DNA from: Luzula sylvatica
Taxonomy: Eukaryota > Streptophyta > Magnoliopsida > Poales > Juncaceae
Direction of reading: 5' to 3'
Assembly: GCA_946800325.1 (NCBI GenBank)
Contig: OX326958.1
Location: forward strand, 61,807,793 to 61,871,792
Length of the DNA stretch: 64,000 bases
Position 1 is the stretch's first letter, and each line of letters starts with the position of its first letter. This document shows, one piece after another, positions 11,500 through 23,965 of this stretch. The translations under genes were made by a program, and so were the position numbers. The notes under the pieces were generated by a model that saw only the letters and a program-made list of their open reading frames with translations, had not been told where the DNA came from and did no database searches.

Positions 11500-11970
11500 A
11501 TATGTTGAAATGAAAAGTATTAAGTATAACTAGAAGGTACCCTCGTTTCGGAAGAATACAAAATAAAAAATTTACGGTGTGAAATTATTACTTTTATTTC
11601 ATAGTTTGTGTTTAGCAAATTATAAAATATATATATATATTATTTTTTATTTTTGTTATGAAGTTACGAAATGATCATGTTATGTATTTTAAATTTTATA
11701 GTAAATCAATTTTATTTTGATAGTCATGACTCGTGAGATTACTAATAATATGTGTTCATATTTTGTTCTAAATTTTATAATCATATACATAACTCGTTAT
11801 TCTATACATATGCTATTATTATTTTATTTTACCTAACAATATTATATATACACTATAATTTCAATGATAAGAATAAGTATTTTTTTAAATTTTCAAATAG
11901 AAATAACTTGTTAATTTCCGTAAAAATATTATTTGATATTTTTTTACATGCTTGCGATAATTGTGCGTAG
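11500..11970. repeat. Dispersed repeat, uninterrupted copy
   Basis: This stretch matches 52780-52851, 54146-54206 and 54871-55140 in order. It is the intact version of a repeat that at 52.8-55.1 kb is broken by a LINE and an hAT element. It supplies the empty site for each (about 11586-11596 and 11659-11670). The identity of the repeat is unknown. Confidence 0.75.
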
Positions 11971-12318
11971 AATGCTATGCGACTGGGTAGTGCTCAAATC
12001 GAATCGGTCGTGGCGAGTAAAAGATAATTAAAGTTATTCGCAACTATCCACCAAACTTCGCCATCAATCTCGAGCACTAACAATTGATTGCTCGGTACTA
12101 TCTTTTCATTTGTGTTAATCTACTTCTTACCGTTTAATATTTTGTTATTTTGTTAATTAACACAATCATATCTAAAATTCAAATAATATTTATGAATTTT
12201 TTTTTTTAATTTGAATTATGTCGTATTAATCACCATTCATCATTTTCTAAGTGATTTGGAAACATCAATACTCGGTACATGGAAAAGACAATTATAATGG
12301 TTCAAACATTATCTCACA

Positions 12319-13531
12319 CAGGCCGGCCCCGGGTTTTCGAAGATCTGAGACCTATGTCGAGAAAGGACCCCTTCGTTATAATTCTCACAAAAAAAATGTA
12401 AAAACAAAAAAAAATATTTAAAAAACCAGTATTATATATCAATCATATCATATCAATTCACCAAATAACATCAACAATTTCAAAGAATTCTATTCAATAT
12501 AGAAACTAGTTTTATTCAAAACATCAACACTTTCATACAATTGTTGTATCAAACAATGTTTATTTTAGTTCAAAGTCATGAATTTATAGATTATTATTGA
12601 TATTTTTATTATGGGACCTTGTTTGAAATTAAAATTTTAATTATGCCAACATTTGCTTTTTATTTACAAAATATATACAATACCCAAATTATTGAACTAA
12701 ATTATAATTATTAGACATTAATTCAAATATACAAATCATTATTTTAGTTAAGTAAAGAATGTTGTTATGAAAACATAATATAATTATTGTTTGAAATATG
12801 GTTCTTTTTCCATAAGTAATGTTTTGAAATATGTTTTTTTTTTCAAAAAAATAATAATGTTTTGAAATGGAATTATACCCATCCGTAAAAGCTGATGTAC
12901 TTTTTTTTTAACGCATTACCCCTCTGTTTAAAAGAAGGACAATTACATTTTTTTCTCCTCATTTCCCTCGCAATTTTTCCACACTAATTACTCTCATAAT
13001 TAACAAAGTAGATTAATAATTAATTCATGATTATTAAAAATTTAATATGAAATTAAGGTTCATACTAATTAATGATTAATTTTAAATATTTAAAAATAAA
13101 TAATTATCAATTAATCGTTAATTCAAAACACTAAATATTAGATTAATTATGAATTATTATTGTGAAGAAATCTAGGAGGCAAGATATATGACCTTTTAAA
13201 AGAAAGACTAGAGGGGATGGGTCCTATCTTTTGGATTTAATGTGATTCATTTAATAACAATTTGTATCTTTTGTATAAACTATTATAAAAAAATTAAACA
13301 CATTAAAGATCACAGTGTTAAATTCACAAAATATGAGAAGACCTATTTATCATCCAAGCTCCTCTCTCTTGGATTTCATCTTCATGCATTTTTTCTCTCT
13401 GACACAAGTTCCATTGAGAAGAGCTCAATTTTTTCCATACCCAAAAAATATACACATCAGAATAAATCGGACCCCTCTATTTTCGGACCCCAGACCCCTA
13501 CCTCGCCGGCCGGTGCCTGAAGCCGGCCCTG
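12319..13531. mobile_element. Non-autonomous hAT element with 8-bp TSD
   Basis: It starts CAGGCCGGCCCCGG and ends CCGGCCCTG, giving short imperfect TIRs, and is flanked by ATCTCACA on both sides (12311-12318 and 13532-13539). GGACCCC-type subterminal motifs lie near both ends. No transposase is encoded. A smaller AT-rich MITE is nested at about 12950-13187. The flank of the first phospholipase gene near 5038-5052 is the matching empty site. Confidence 0.85.
12950..13187. mobile_element. AT-rich MITE (inverted copy of 44679-44918)
   Basis: About 240 bp with imperfect terminal inverted repeats (CTCCTCATTTCCCTCGCAA versus TTGTGAAGAAATCTAGGAG). It is a reverse-complement relative of the element at 44679-44918. 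It may extend to about 12918-13219, where further inverted similarity is visible. Confidence 0.65.
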
Positions 13532-13717
13532 ATCTCACACATCACAAGTATTTAAAAAAACTGCTCAGAATTAATCAACAGCTCGGAAGAGACCGTCCAG
13601 GCTGGGTATAAAGAACTGCTCAGGATTAATCCATAAATTATAGTTTTGTAAAAAAACAGAGGAGCAAACCAATATTCATGCATTCAAACCTTTATAATTA
13701 TACAAATTTTCAAATAT

Positions 13718-16700
13718 TTACATGGTGAAGTCATCTGGTAAATATGAAGGCGCGCCCAAAACCTTGCCACCAACATCAGGAAAGTTCTCGAAACCAGGCA
13801 GTGACCCAACCGACCCGTTTGACTCGACTCTTATAGGATACTTAATCAAATGTCCTTGTAAAGAAACATTTTCCTCGGTGGTATATCTAAACCAGTTATT
13901 GCTTGCTATTTTATTCACGTGTTTCACGCATGCTAAACCCTCTGGCTCTTCGAAACGAGAATCTAGACCACCTAAATGCTCTGCCCATAACGATTTTCTG
14001 TATCCATACACCTGGCCACGGGGATGATTGATATAATTGGAACTAGCCCAAGTGTGGTACGGTTGGTACGCACCCATAGCGATTTCAGTATCTCTTGAAC
14101 CATCAAGTGATCTTTGGTTTATATTCGCCGAACCCAATATGATATACTCATCATCCACTATCATGCCTTTTGAATGCACGTATATCATGAACCTTCTGTG
14201 CCTCCTCGCTGAAGCAACCTATTCAAATATTATTTGGTAAGCGAAACATGTATACACAGTAACTAATACTATTAATTTATTGTTTTATGGACTCACGGCA
14301 GAGTTCCAAATATTATTCTCGGAGGAAATATTAGGAAAATTATTGCTCTTTGATATTTCACGGTTTCCGAGGCAATAGAAATTAAGGTAATCTTCGGGAT
14401 GCACATTTTCATTATACCCCGATAATCCAAGTTCTCGCCCTATTATTGCATACATCATCATCATTGTTTGTCCCTTCAACTCATCATCACCAACAAAAAG
14501 TTATAACAATAAATAACAAATATCAAATAGTACATTTAATCGACTTCGTATTTTTTGCTATGTACCTGCCAAAAGAGAATTTCTTGTCCCACTGCGGATG
14601 TCGGGTTTCCCTCGGGCCACATTGGTATAACTATATAAACACAAAATCTCTCTTTTTTCCTTATTTTTTCTACGATTTTGAGCGCAAGTTCCATTGGTAT
14701 CAGATTGTTTGCTCCTAAAATTAAATTAAACAACATATTAGAACCTTATCTCATAGCCGCTTACCAGTGGAGCACAGTTTGCTTACCGCCCAAACATAAG
14801 AATCTTTCTTACCTGCATATTTATGTGAATCCCAGCCATAGCTAGAGCCAATGAAATATTGATTTTCGATGTATATAAAACGCTTCGCAGACCTTATAGC
14901 TTTTACGTACGCAGTATGTATGCTCCTGTCGATTACTAGGCTTCCCCCTCGAACAAGATTATGAGACTATAATTAAGAACAAAAAAAGGTTGTGTTTTAG
15001 AAATAAGTCAAAGAATGAAAAACAATAGTAAAAAATTGAAATTTAGAGATGATAAGGCAATTAAAAGATCAATCAGTTACCTTAATCTTAGCAGGATCGT
15101 CATATAAAGGGAACCCTTTCACCGACCCAGAGTCAATGGACCGAAAAACCTAATAAATTTATCAGTAATTAATGCTAATTGTGAAGAACACAATTAAATA
15201 AAAAAAAGGATAAATGCAACATTAGACCATATACTATAATCGAAGTTAACTTAGAATTGTACTACTCAGTATTTAACTTTTTTGGTCCTTGTACTTATAG
15301 AAATATGTATGGTTAGTCCATGAGTTATAGAAAGATACAATCTCCAATAATATTTTTTATAAATGACCATTTTGCTTCTTTAAATCTTTTAAAGGTCCCT
15401 ATGAAAGATCTTTTTCTTTACTATCTTTGAAGTTTATATTCATTATAGCAATATTATGAATTATTTTCTTAATCCTCCTTCATTTTAGTTAGATAATAAA
15501 AATATAAAAACAATAAGACTTTAATTTTTACATCAAATAAATTAAATTTATAATTTTATATTATTTACTTTTTATTTATTTAAGAAATCTTATATGTTGT
15601 CATATTGAGTTTGATTTTTGTAGAAATGATTAAATCTTGTTGGCGAATCAGTTTGAACTTTACCTTGTGAATATATATATAAAATAAAATAGTTAATTGA
15701 CTAACCACACACATCTTTTAAAGTATGGAAGATCCCAAGTGGTGGCTCCATACATTAAAGTGTAATCTTTCAAAATTAAGATAAAAACCCTCCATTTTAT
15801 GTGATTATACATTTTTGTCTTAATTTTATGGGTACAGAATGTAGGTATGTTCTAAAAATAATCAGACCTGAACGTGCCAGTTGTCAGGATCATCTTCTTC
15901 TGAGATGCGTACACGAGGATCGCCATACGGGTTGGTGCAAGTGGGACTAGGGCTATCTATCCAAGAAATACTGTCTATTTTTATCAAAGAATCGTCACTC
16001 GAGTTTGTTGTCTTTTTCCACCTTTGCTCGAAATTTGTCAGTATGTCATATGCCGCTGGCCCTTCGATCTTACAGTGCAAGTCGTGCCATGGTTGTCTCG
16101 GCCCTTTCTCTTTTGTCTATACAATAAACAAGCAAATATCATTAGCAATTTTTTTTTTTTATGAAATTAAACAAAACAAAAATTATAATAAAAAAAGGGT
16201 ATACATACATCAAAAGTGGGATTACGAATATCACCAGAAAAAACAGAGTTGAAATCTTTAAAAAGCCTATGTTCGGGAGTATCATATTGTCCATCAGAAA
16301 TATCGAGCCCGCCAATAAAAGCACTTATTTTTTCTTTTTCCCTCAGAAGAAGCGTTTCTTCTTACCTCAGAAGAAGCAGCTGTATCGAGTATAATACATT
16401 TTTGATGATGTGTAAATATCGTCCCCAAAACCTTAAAAAGTTTCATAATTAATTCTTGCGAAATAAAAGAGGAAGTGAGGAAATTAATTCGGGAGGAATT
16501 ATATATACTTGTGGTTTGATTACCTTAAGTTTGCTACTTGAATATCTAGGCGATAAAACACATTTAACTGAAGAATGCTTGAAGAACTTTCTAGTCTCTT
16601 CTTTATCACCAGTATTGGTAACTCCCTTCTATGACACCAAAATATCAAATTAAGAAGTATATAAAAGAATAAAAATGATTTCTCTGCCGGTCAATCACCA

Positions 16701-17911
16701 GTATTGCAATTTGCTTATTATATTTTTTTGTATGCATATTATATATTTTTTACATCTTTGATGTTGATTTACATATTTGAATGACAATAGTCGCAATATA
16801 TATTATTATTTGTCTATCATACATAGTTATATGTTTATTGTACCTTTGTATCGCCCCAAATAAGCATACAAACCCTAACTCCTTCATGGGACTTGTACTT
16901 TAGCAAATCTCCAAATGTTTGAAAGAGGAGGGGGAAATTTTTCGTTTGCTCTCTCACTAATATAACTTTCTCGAATATTGACCACCCAACAATGTATATG
17001 AAATGGCGTGCCTCGAGTATAGCATGGCAAATATCCTCCCAACATTTCTCATGTGTGAAAACTTTGTCTCCGTCTAATTTTATCTCGGGTAATTCCCCTA
17101 TTTTCACGTGCGCATCTTGGTATAGTTTCACCATTCCACCTTTTCGAAGAGGAAAGTACACATTTTCTACCCCTCGTCTTTCAGGATCCCCTGTTTATAA
17201 TTCGATTTTTTTTGTCGAATTGAATAACGAGAGGTATGGATTTTTAATTTTTGATAAAAAAATATACATTCTCACCTGTAATTCCATGTCTATACATCTC
17301 ATTGTCATCTACATGAACAAATTGTAAAGAAACGTGTAATGCTGCATCCGGTTCGACAGGCCGGCCTGAGAAGCCTAGCACAGGAAGCCAGCTGTCGAAA
17401 GGTTCACCGGAGATGATGGTTGAAGTGGGAATTGTTACTATGCCGATCATTTTGGCACCGAGAATGCCTTCATCTTTAATATTGAGCATGAGGAAAGAGG
17501 AACAGTAGGCAAGAGGGATCCTGAAATCCTCATTCCATTCAGGTTCGTTGCAGTTGTTGATGGCGGTGGTACGTGCCACTGCGACACCTGAGATATTGAC
17601 ACTGACATATGGGTCGATCCTAGTGCCCTGATTGAAATTTGAATTAATAGTTATGCAGCTCTTCATGTCAAATCGGTTGAAGGTTCGAGAGAAATTAATT
17701 TATTAATGCTGCTCGAGAGGTTACATACCGCGTGGTTGTGGTGGAGATGCTGGAGACGGCGATCGGTGATACGAGAAACAGAATCACAGGATCCAGAGCA
17801 GCAACGGAGGTATTCAGAGCAGAGGACTCCCTTGGCGAGGTTTCGAGCGGAGATAATGTTGAGGATGATATCGCCGTGGAGGAGAAGGTCCTCGCCGGAC
17901 CTGAATGCCAT
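13718..17911 (-). pseudogene. Phospholipase D delta-like tandem duplicate, degenerating
   Basis: Paralogue of the gene at 5231-9740 in the same orientation. Exons: 17729-17911, 17276-17627, 16844-17190, 16509-16628, 16209-16431, 15868-16116, 15081-15149, 14813-14942, 14566-14714, 14297-14473 and 13718-14218. Exon 5 is 25 nt longer than its partner: a 24-bp near-duplication plus one extra A in the run at 16328-16333. The extra A shifts the frame soon after HKD1 (HHQKCIILD). Exon 8 lacks AG at the expected acceptor (14943-14944 read GA in sense), and the nearest AG is 2 nt off frame. Exon 3 lost eight codons at its end, and conserved GRYDTPEH and FHNPTF are changed. HKD2 ([11 protein letters not shown]) is intact. 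The last two exons of the other copy are one exon here, precisely lacking the 61-nt intron. It probably yields no full enzyme; a truncated C2-containing product is possible. Confidence 0.85.
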
Positions 17912-17969
17912 TGATGAAGATTTGGAAGGAGAGAAAGTGGACGGGAAGTAGGGTTAACGTCCATTTAAA

Positions 17970-18050
17970 GGAAGCGGAGGAGGGAAGGTGAGAGAACTAG
18001 GTTCTTTGCTGGAAGCGGAGAAAGGAAGGTGAGGGAACTAGGTCCTTTGC
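17970..18050. repeat. Tandem 41-bp duplication in the paralogue's leader
   Basis: Two adjacent imperfect copies of a segment containing GGAAGCGGAG...GAACTAGGT...TTTGCT. The intact paralogue has one copy (about 9800-9840). It lies in the presumed 5' UTR. Confidence 0.75.
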
Positions 18051-18074
18051 TTGATGGAAGAACAAGGCTTTTTT

Positions 18075-18590
18075 CTAGGTTTTTCTATGGTCCCTAGCAA
18101 TCCGTTGGGTCTAGGAAAGTCAATGGGTCGAATAAAAATTCGAACCCGCGGGTACCCGATCCGAACGGGACGGATAATATCCGAAAAAAACCCGCGGGTC
18201 GGATAATATGCGAAAAAAATACCCACTCCGGATACAGGTTCGGGTACGGAGGAATTTTTTTTACATACGGGTATGCTCGTTACCCGAATCCTAACTCGAA
18301 AAATTCCCGAAAAAGACCCGAAAAATATCCGAAAATATATAAAAATTTTGGATGTTTTTTGGATTAATTATTTGTAATATTTGGATTTTTAATGTATTTG
18401 TACAAGTTGCTTGTTTTATGTATTTAAAATTGTTGATAATTTTACGTATTTGCATAATATTTTTTTATTTTTTAATTTTTTTTTAGATTTTTTATTAATA
18501 ATTTTCGACAAACAGGTTCAGGTTCGGATATACCCGTTACCGGCGGGTTCGGGTTCGGATATAATTTTTTAACCCGCGGGGTCACAAGAC
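18075..18590. repeat. Region rich in CCCG/CGGG motifs, likely transposon debris
   Basis: Many copies of ACCCG and CGGGT-type motifs at both ends (18120-18320 and 18510-18580) around an AT-rich middle. This resembles the subterminal regions of non-autonomous hAT elements, as at 51907-52720. No TIR or TSD was fixed. Confidence 0.45.
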
Positions 18591-18959
18591 AGGGTTTTTC
18601 ATATTCATACGAGATTTAATCCGATAGTTAATAAATTTAGATTTAAATCCTTATGTTATTTTAAAATTATAAAACTATTTAAATCATAAGAATCATATTA
18701 AATAGTACAATTTTTGTATGAAAAGTAGATAACCAATGTTTGTCTTGTATTTGTAAATAAATAAAAAAAATCTATTAAAATCACATGAAACTCAAAAACG
18801 TTTTTCGTTTGATACTGGAAAAACGTTTTTCATTTAATACAAAATGATTGTGGGCTAAACCACATCACATAAAACTAAAAAAAAAAAATCAATAAAAATG
18901 TGGATAGTCCTTTGGGCAAAATTCGAACCCTAGTTCGAGAAGCAATAATTTACCTAATT

Positions 18960-19810
18960 ACTTTTTTAGGGAACTTTTTTGAAAAATCCATAACATCTTT
19001 GAGAAATATGAAAAATCGTCTCGCTTTTGAGATTTTCTCGAAAATTCCTTATATTTTTTGCTTTCGCCAAAAACCCCTTAATTTTTCTAAATATTAACAC
19101 AAAAAAATTCACAACACTTTATTATGTTTTTAAAATGACTATTTTGTCCCACGATTTAATTTGTACTATGTTTTTTGTAGAAATGGAGGAAAATGAAAAT
19201 TAATTTAAACAACAATTATAATATATATTTGTATCAAAATTATTTTGTACAAATATGTTAGGAAAAATTAAAATTAATATATATTTTGAAAAAAATATTA
19301 TTATATAATTTTCAAAAATTATTATATGTTTTATTTTTTTTTATTAATATTGCTAATATCTAAATATTAATTTCAAATCATGAGAACTTTTAAATTAAAA
19401 TATTGATCCTGATTTTAATTTGTAGTATGTTAATTGAACAAATAGTAGAATTAAATAATATTTTAACTATAACGAAAAATTCAAATTTTGTTTGTACCGA
19501 TATGTTGAAAAAATTGAAAAATTATTGTCAATATAATCATATATTGAAAATTAATGTTAGATATTTTTTTTGACAATTATTGTATTTTTTATATAATTTT
19601 TAATAGCAATGTATTATTTATTAAATTATGGGATTTTTAATATATATGTACTTTTGTGTTTTTATATAATTTTCAAAACATAAAAAAATTTAAAGGCTTT
19701 TTGAAGGAAGCAAAAAATATAAGTAGTTTTTTAGAGAATCTAAAAAGTTACGGGGTTTTCATAATTCCTAGAAAAATTAGTGGATTTTCGAAAAGAAAAT
19801 CTATTTTTTT
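18960..19810. repeat. Diverged long inverted repeat element
   Basis: About 135 bp at the left (around 18969-19105) and the reverse complement of the right end (around 19672-19805) align with many mismatches. Shared blocks include CTTATATTTTTTGCTT and GAAAA-TCCA. The middle is plain AT-rich DNA. This fits an old MULE-like or foldback element; TSDs were not found. Confidence 0.5.
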
Positions 19811-20894
19811 TTTTAAATAATAGAATAGACTCATATGTCATACTTCGAAAAGTCAAAATTTGATCACCTCAACTATTGAGCTGGTGCATATTTTTATCCC
19901 TTAACTTTTATCTGATACATTTTTAATCCATCAATTATTGTGTGGGATGATATATATTTTTTTCATTTGTTAAATGATTCGTGTCGAATGTTCTATCACA
20001 TAAGCATAACATTTAAAATATATATTTTTGTATGCTTAAAAGATTATATCTAAATTTTATTGTCAAAAATTCTAATCTTCTACAACATAAACAATGATTC
20101 ATGAAACTTGGGAGTCGAGAGTATTTTTTTTTATTTCTTCTTCTACTAAAACCAGAAATGTGAAGGCCAAATTATGTTGTTTGTTACTTTGGTTTTAGTG
20201 AGACGTTTCTAGTAAGAAATGGTTATGCAGGGGACTTAAAATTCATTTGAGTTTTTTTGTAACCCCGATATAGTTTTGTAATAAGTTTTTGTTTATGCAA
20301 TGAAAATTGGGTCGTTGAAACTACTTCATTTTTCTCAACAAAAAAAAAAAAAAAGAATAATGTCAAACCGCCATCCACAACGGCCAAAAGAGCGAGAGAA
20401 GAGCTACTAGCATATGGAGGGAAAGACCAACTCATGCACCGACCGTGAACAATTTAGGACAGCATCATAACTAATCCTAATTTGAAAAATTGTAAATAAT
20501 TTTGTTTCTATTTTATAAAATGACCGAATACCAATTTGGTATTAATTTCAAAAAAAGAAAGAAAGGAATGATGCCAAACCATAAATTCCTAATACTTGTG
20601 TCTCTTGGAATTTGTGATGTTATATCTTAACATAAAGTGTTAATCGGTTAGTGTTCGTAGTGTTTATTGAAGTGTACGAGTTAATCATATAACGCACAAG
20701 ACATTGTCTGGAAAAGCAAGGCATGACATAGGCACAAAGATGCGCCCGAAAATGTGGTAGTCGAGGGGATGTTACATTTTTACTAAGAAATCCATGTCGG
20801 AGGAATAAATTTCATATGATGACGAGATCGCCAGTAAGTTTTTCGCGTGAAGAAAAGAAGCGGGAATGACGACCCTCTTCGCGTGAGTCGGATG
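19811..20894. other. Non-coding stretch with possible LINE 3' end
   Basis: No gene seen. 20230-20356 ends in a 15-A run after TTTTGTAACCCCGATATAG... and ...TTGAAACTACTTCA, which looks like a short LINE 3' tail on the plus strand. A second A-rich end near 20555 is followed by similar bases (AATGATGCCAAACC versus AATAATGTCAAACC). Support is weak. Confidence 0.35.
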
Positions 20895-20899
20895 AGAAG

Positions 20900-22447
20900 T
20901 ATTAAAATTAATGTTTTTAATATATTAATTAATAATATTATGTATAATTTAAGGACATGATAATTATGTTTAATGTATATGTAAAATAGAAGTATCTAGA
21001 ATATGTGTCTAAAAGGAATGTCTATTAAATAAATATGTGTTTATTAAATATAATAGAAGTATCTAGATAAACCAAGAGTTGTATTGATAGGGTGCATGTG
21101 ATCTATAAATACAACCAATCTCATATGTTTTTAGAGAGACAAAATTTCCACAAAAAAGAGAGAAAATCTCCAAAAAAAAATAGAGATAAAATATTCAGAA
21201 AAATATATAGAAGAAATAAAGAAGAAAAAAAAAAGTACTCCCCGTGTGTCTCTCGTGAGAAAATATAAAGGCAGAAATTGGTTCCACCTCTTTATCTATG
21301 TTCCCCTCTCCTCTTTGATATTGATCATCTATATCTTCCAAATTAATAAATCAAATCCATCCAATTTAATTTCCAACAAATTGGCATCAGAGCAGAGCGA
21401 CGGTTATCGAAAACGACGATTATCGAGCGACGGTTACCGAGTTTAGTAGAAGAAGAAGAAGGAGTCACCAAGACAATCAAGGAGGTTACGTACTTGGGTT
21501 CGCACGAACTTTACAACTCATTTCCGAATTATTGAGTTTAGTAGAAGTCAGAGAAGGAGATCACCAAGACAACCAAGGAAGTTACGTATTTGGGCTCCCA
21601 TAAACTTCACAACTCATTATCGATTTATCGAGTTTAGTAAAAATTGGGAGTAGGAGAAAACCACGACAACCCAAGACGGTGTGTTCGGGTTCCCACAAAT
21701 TTTGCAACTCAATTTCGACGAAAAAAAAATAATTAACGATCCGGAAAGAGGATGATTCGGAAAAAGGGGATTCGAAAAAGATAATCCGAAAAAGGACGAT
21801 TCGAAAAAAAAAGTCGATTCGAAAAAAACGAGTTTAGAAGGGGAAAGAAGATACGACGAACATGACGAAAGAGATTACGGAAAGGTATCGAAAAAAAAAA
21901 CTAAAAAATCATAACAGGGAAAAAATATTAAAGGAGAGTATCGACAACAAAAAAAATAACGAAAAAATATTAAGGGGGAGTATTAAAATTAATGTTTTTA
22001 ATATATTAATTAATAATATTATGTATAATTTAAGTACAGGATAATTATGTTTAATGTGTATGTAAAATATAAGTATATATAATATGTGTCTAAAAAGGAT
22101 GTCTATTAAATAAATATGTGTTCATTAAATATAATAGAAGTATCTAGATAAACCAAGAATTGTACTGAGAGGGTGCATGTGATCTATAAATGCAACACAT
22201 CTCATATGTATTTAGAGAGACAAAATCTCCACAAAAAAGAGAGAGAAAATCTCCAAAAAAATAGAGATAAAATATTCAGAAAAATATATAGAAGAAACAA
22301 AAATTACTCCGTGTGTGTCTCTCGTGAGAAAATATAAAGGCAGAAATTGGTTCCCCCTCTTTATCTATGTTCCCCTCTCCTCTTGGATATTGATCATCTA
22401 TATCTTCCAAATTAATAAATCAAATCCATCCAATTTAATTTCCAACA
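20900..22447 (+). mobile_element. TRIM-like LTR element, repeat-only interior
   Basis: LTR1 20900-21378 and LTR2 21981-22447 are near-identical and run from TATTAAAATTAATG to TTCCAACA. A 5-bp TSD AGAAG flanks them (20895-20899 and 22448-22452). A primer binding site TTGGCATCAGAGC follows LTR1 at 21382 (tRNA-Met type, one change), and the polypurine tract AAGGGGGAG precedes LTR2 (21972-21980). The interior of about 600 bp has no gag or pol. It consists of three imperfect 90-96-bp tandem units (21439, 21534, 21630) and then short GATTCGAAAAA repeats. It must depend on enzymes from another Copia element. The LTRs are longer than in classic TRIMs. Confidence 0.85.
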
Positions 22448-22452
22448 AGAAG

Positions 22453-23056
22453 AAGGTCAAATATCAACCGGGCCTTGGCCTTAAATTGAGTTGTGTAAAA
22501 ATGAATAAGAATGAGGCTAAAAAAAAGAAAAAGAAAAAGAAGAAAAAAAGAAAAGGGAAAGAAGGAAGGTGAAGAGAGATTGGAATGAAAATCCATCTAC
22601 TCAAAAGTATGCACAAGGCTATTTGGTGATACCCCATTATTGGTTTGGTGGAACCAGCATAGTGAAAGTTCTCTTTAATTTCTTTTTTGAATATGTTTCT
22701 CTTGACCCGTTTGTATGTGTTATTCACTATTGTTTGTGATGAGTTTAGTTATCCTAGACTTTGATCGTATCGAAAGATTCGAAATCCTAGATTCACATAC
22801 ATCTTAACGTTCAAATTCATCAATAAAACAACAGTTCAAATTCACTCATCTATACAAACTCGATAATCAAATAATGCATTTATATTTCTTAATTTAAAAT
22901 AGCAAATTCATATACATCGTAACGTCCCAAACCACTCACAATGAACTCGCAACCTATATAAATTCATACGCAACACGCAACACGCAACACGCATGTTCCA
23001 AGAGAAACTGAAGTAACATAATCATAACGGAATCACACTCGGCAAAAACGAAGTAA
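22453..23056. other. Intergenic, no gene recognised
   Basis: It contains a purine-rich stretch (22518-22570) and a short tandem CAACACGCAA repeat (22972-22993). A lysine-rich ORF here is a shadow of the A/G-rich tract. Confidence 0.4.
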
Positions 23057-23663
23057 TTACTTACGGGGATAATAGTAAGGATAGACAGCGTAAAAAGTCT
23101 GCAAAACAGCAAGAATCAACAAGCCAGAACCAGCTAGCACCGAGATGCCCGTCCATGGATTAGTAAAATAGTTGTGCTTCAAGGACGTTCAGTCACGGTG
23201 CCATTTTGATTCAGAGTATTCCAACATGTCTATCATTACCGGAGCCTAGAAGTTTTTGGTGACATCAGATTGTATGATTACGCAGTGCTCGCCAAAGGAA
23301 TTGATGAAAGCAGCAGCTTCGTCGTCGGACACGAGTTTGTTGTTAAGAACACCGAACCTCTGGAGTAATGCGACGTCCTTCTTTGTGTTAATGAGGGAAT
23401 CCATAAAGAACGCGTAGCTTCTAACATACAAGTTCATTGTCATCTCATGAAAACTCTTCTCGAATGATAGGAGATTACCAATAAGGGCCATATTTGTCGA
23501 ATCGATTGTTAGCGTTGGAATTTCAAGAGTGCCATTTTCGAAGGTTATGTCGAACATGTTCAAGGATGTCGCCTTCGCTTTGAAATTTATGCCTACCTCG
23601 TATAGTTCAGTAGCGGACGGGACGAGTGGAATTGTTCTTTTATCCCTTATCTTGTTAAGAAGT
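23057..23663 (-). pseudogene. DUF247 gene, 3' part
   Basis: Read on the minus strand from about 23663 this gives KIRDKRTIPLVPSATELYE, then FENGTLEIPTLTID, and later a C-terminal membrane segment (TGISVLAGSGLLILAVLQTF) with a tyrosine-rich tail ending at TAA 23057-23059. This is the order of a plant DUF247 protein's C-terminal half. Two in-frame stops interrupt it: TAG at 23246-23248 and TGA at 23189-23191, where Trp would be expected. No N-terminal half lies next to it. The matching 5' part is at 45355-46239 in the same orientation, beyond the Copia nest. The role of DUF247 proteins is not well defined. Confidence 0.8.
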
Positions 23664-23965
23664 AGATAAGAAAATAATAATTAATATTAATATTAATATC
23701 CAATACAAAATAATATTGCTAATGAAACTTGACTTAAAGAAAGTATCAGAAAGACGAATTTAACTAAAGGCATATTATCATTACTTGTTAATTTCTTTGG
23801 GATCTTAGTTTGTAAACATTAATTTACGAATATTTATAGTAAGATTATATGAAATTAAACAGCTCTCATGAATCTGTATGAAATTCAGGGTTTATTTGAG
23901 GAATTTTTTTATAAGGTGACGCTATTTAAAAACTATTTAAATTTTATTTTACCAAATGATCATTA

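Noticed and set aside
18900..18945. tRNA-like box B (TTCGAACCC)
   Set aside because: No box A at proper spacing and no cloverleaf could be drawn; likely chance.
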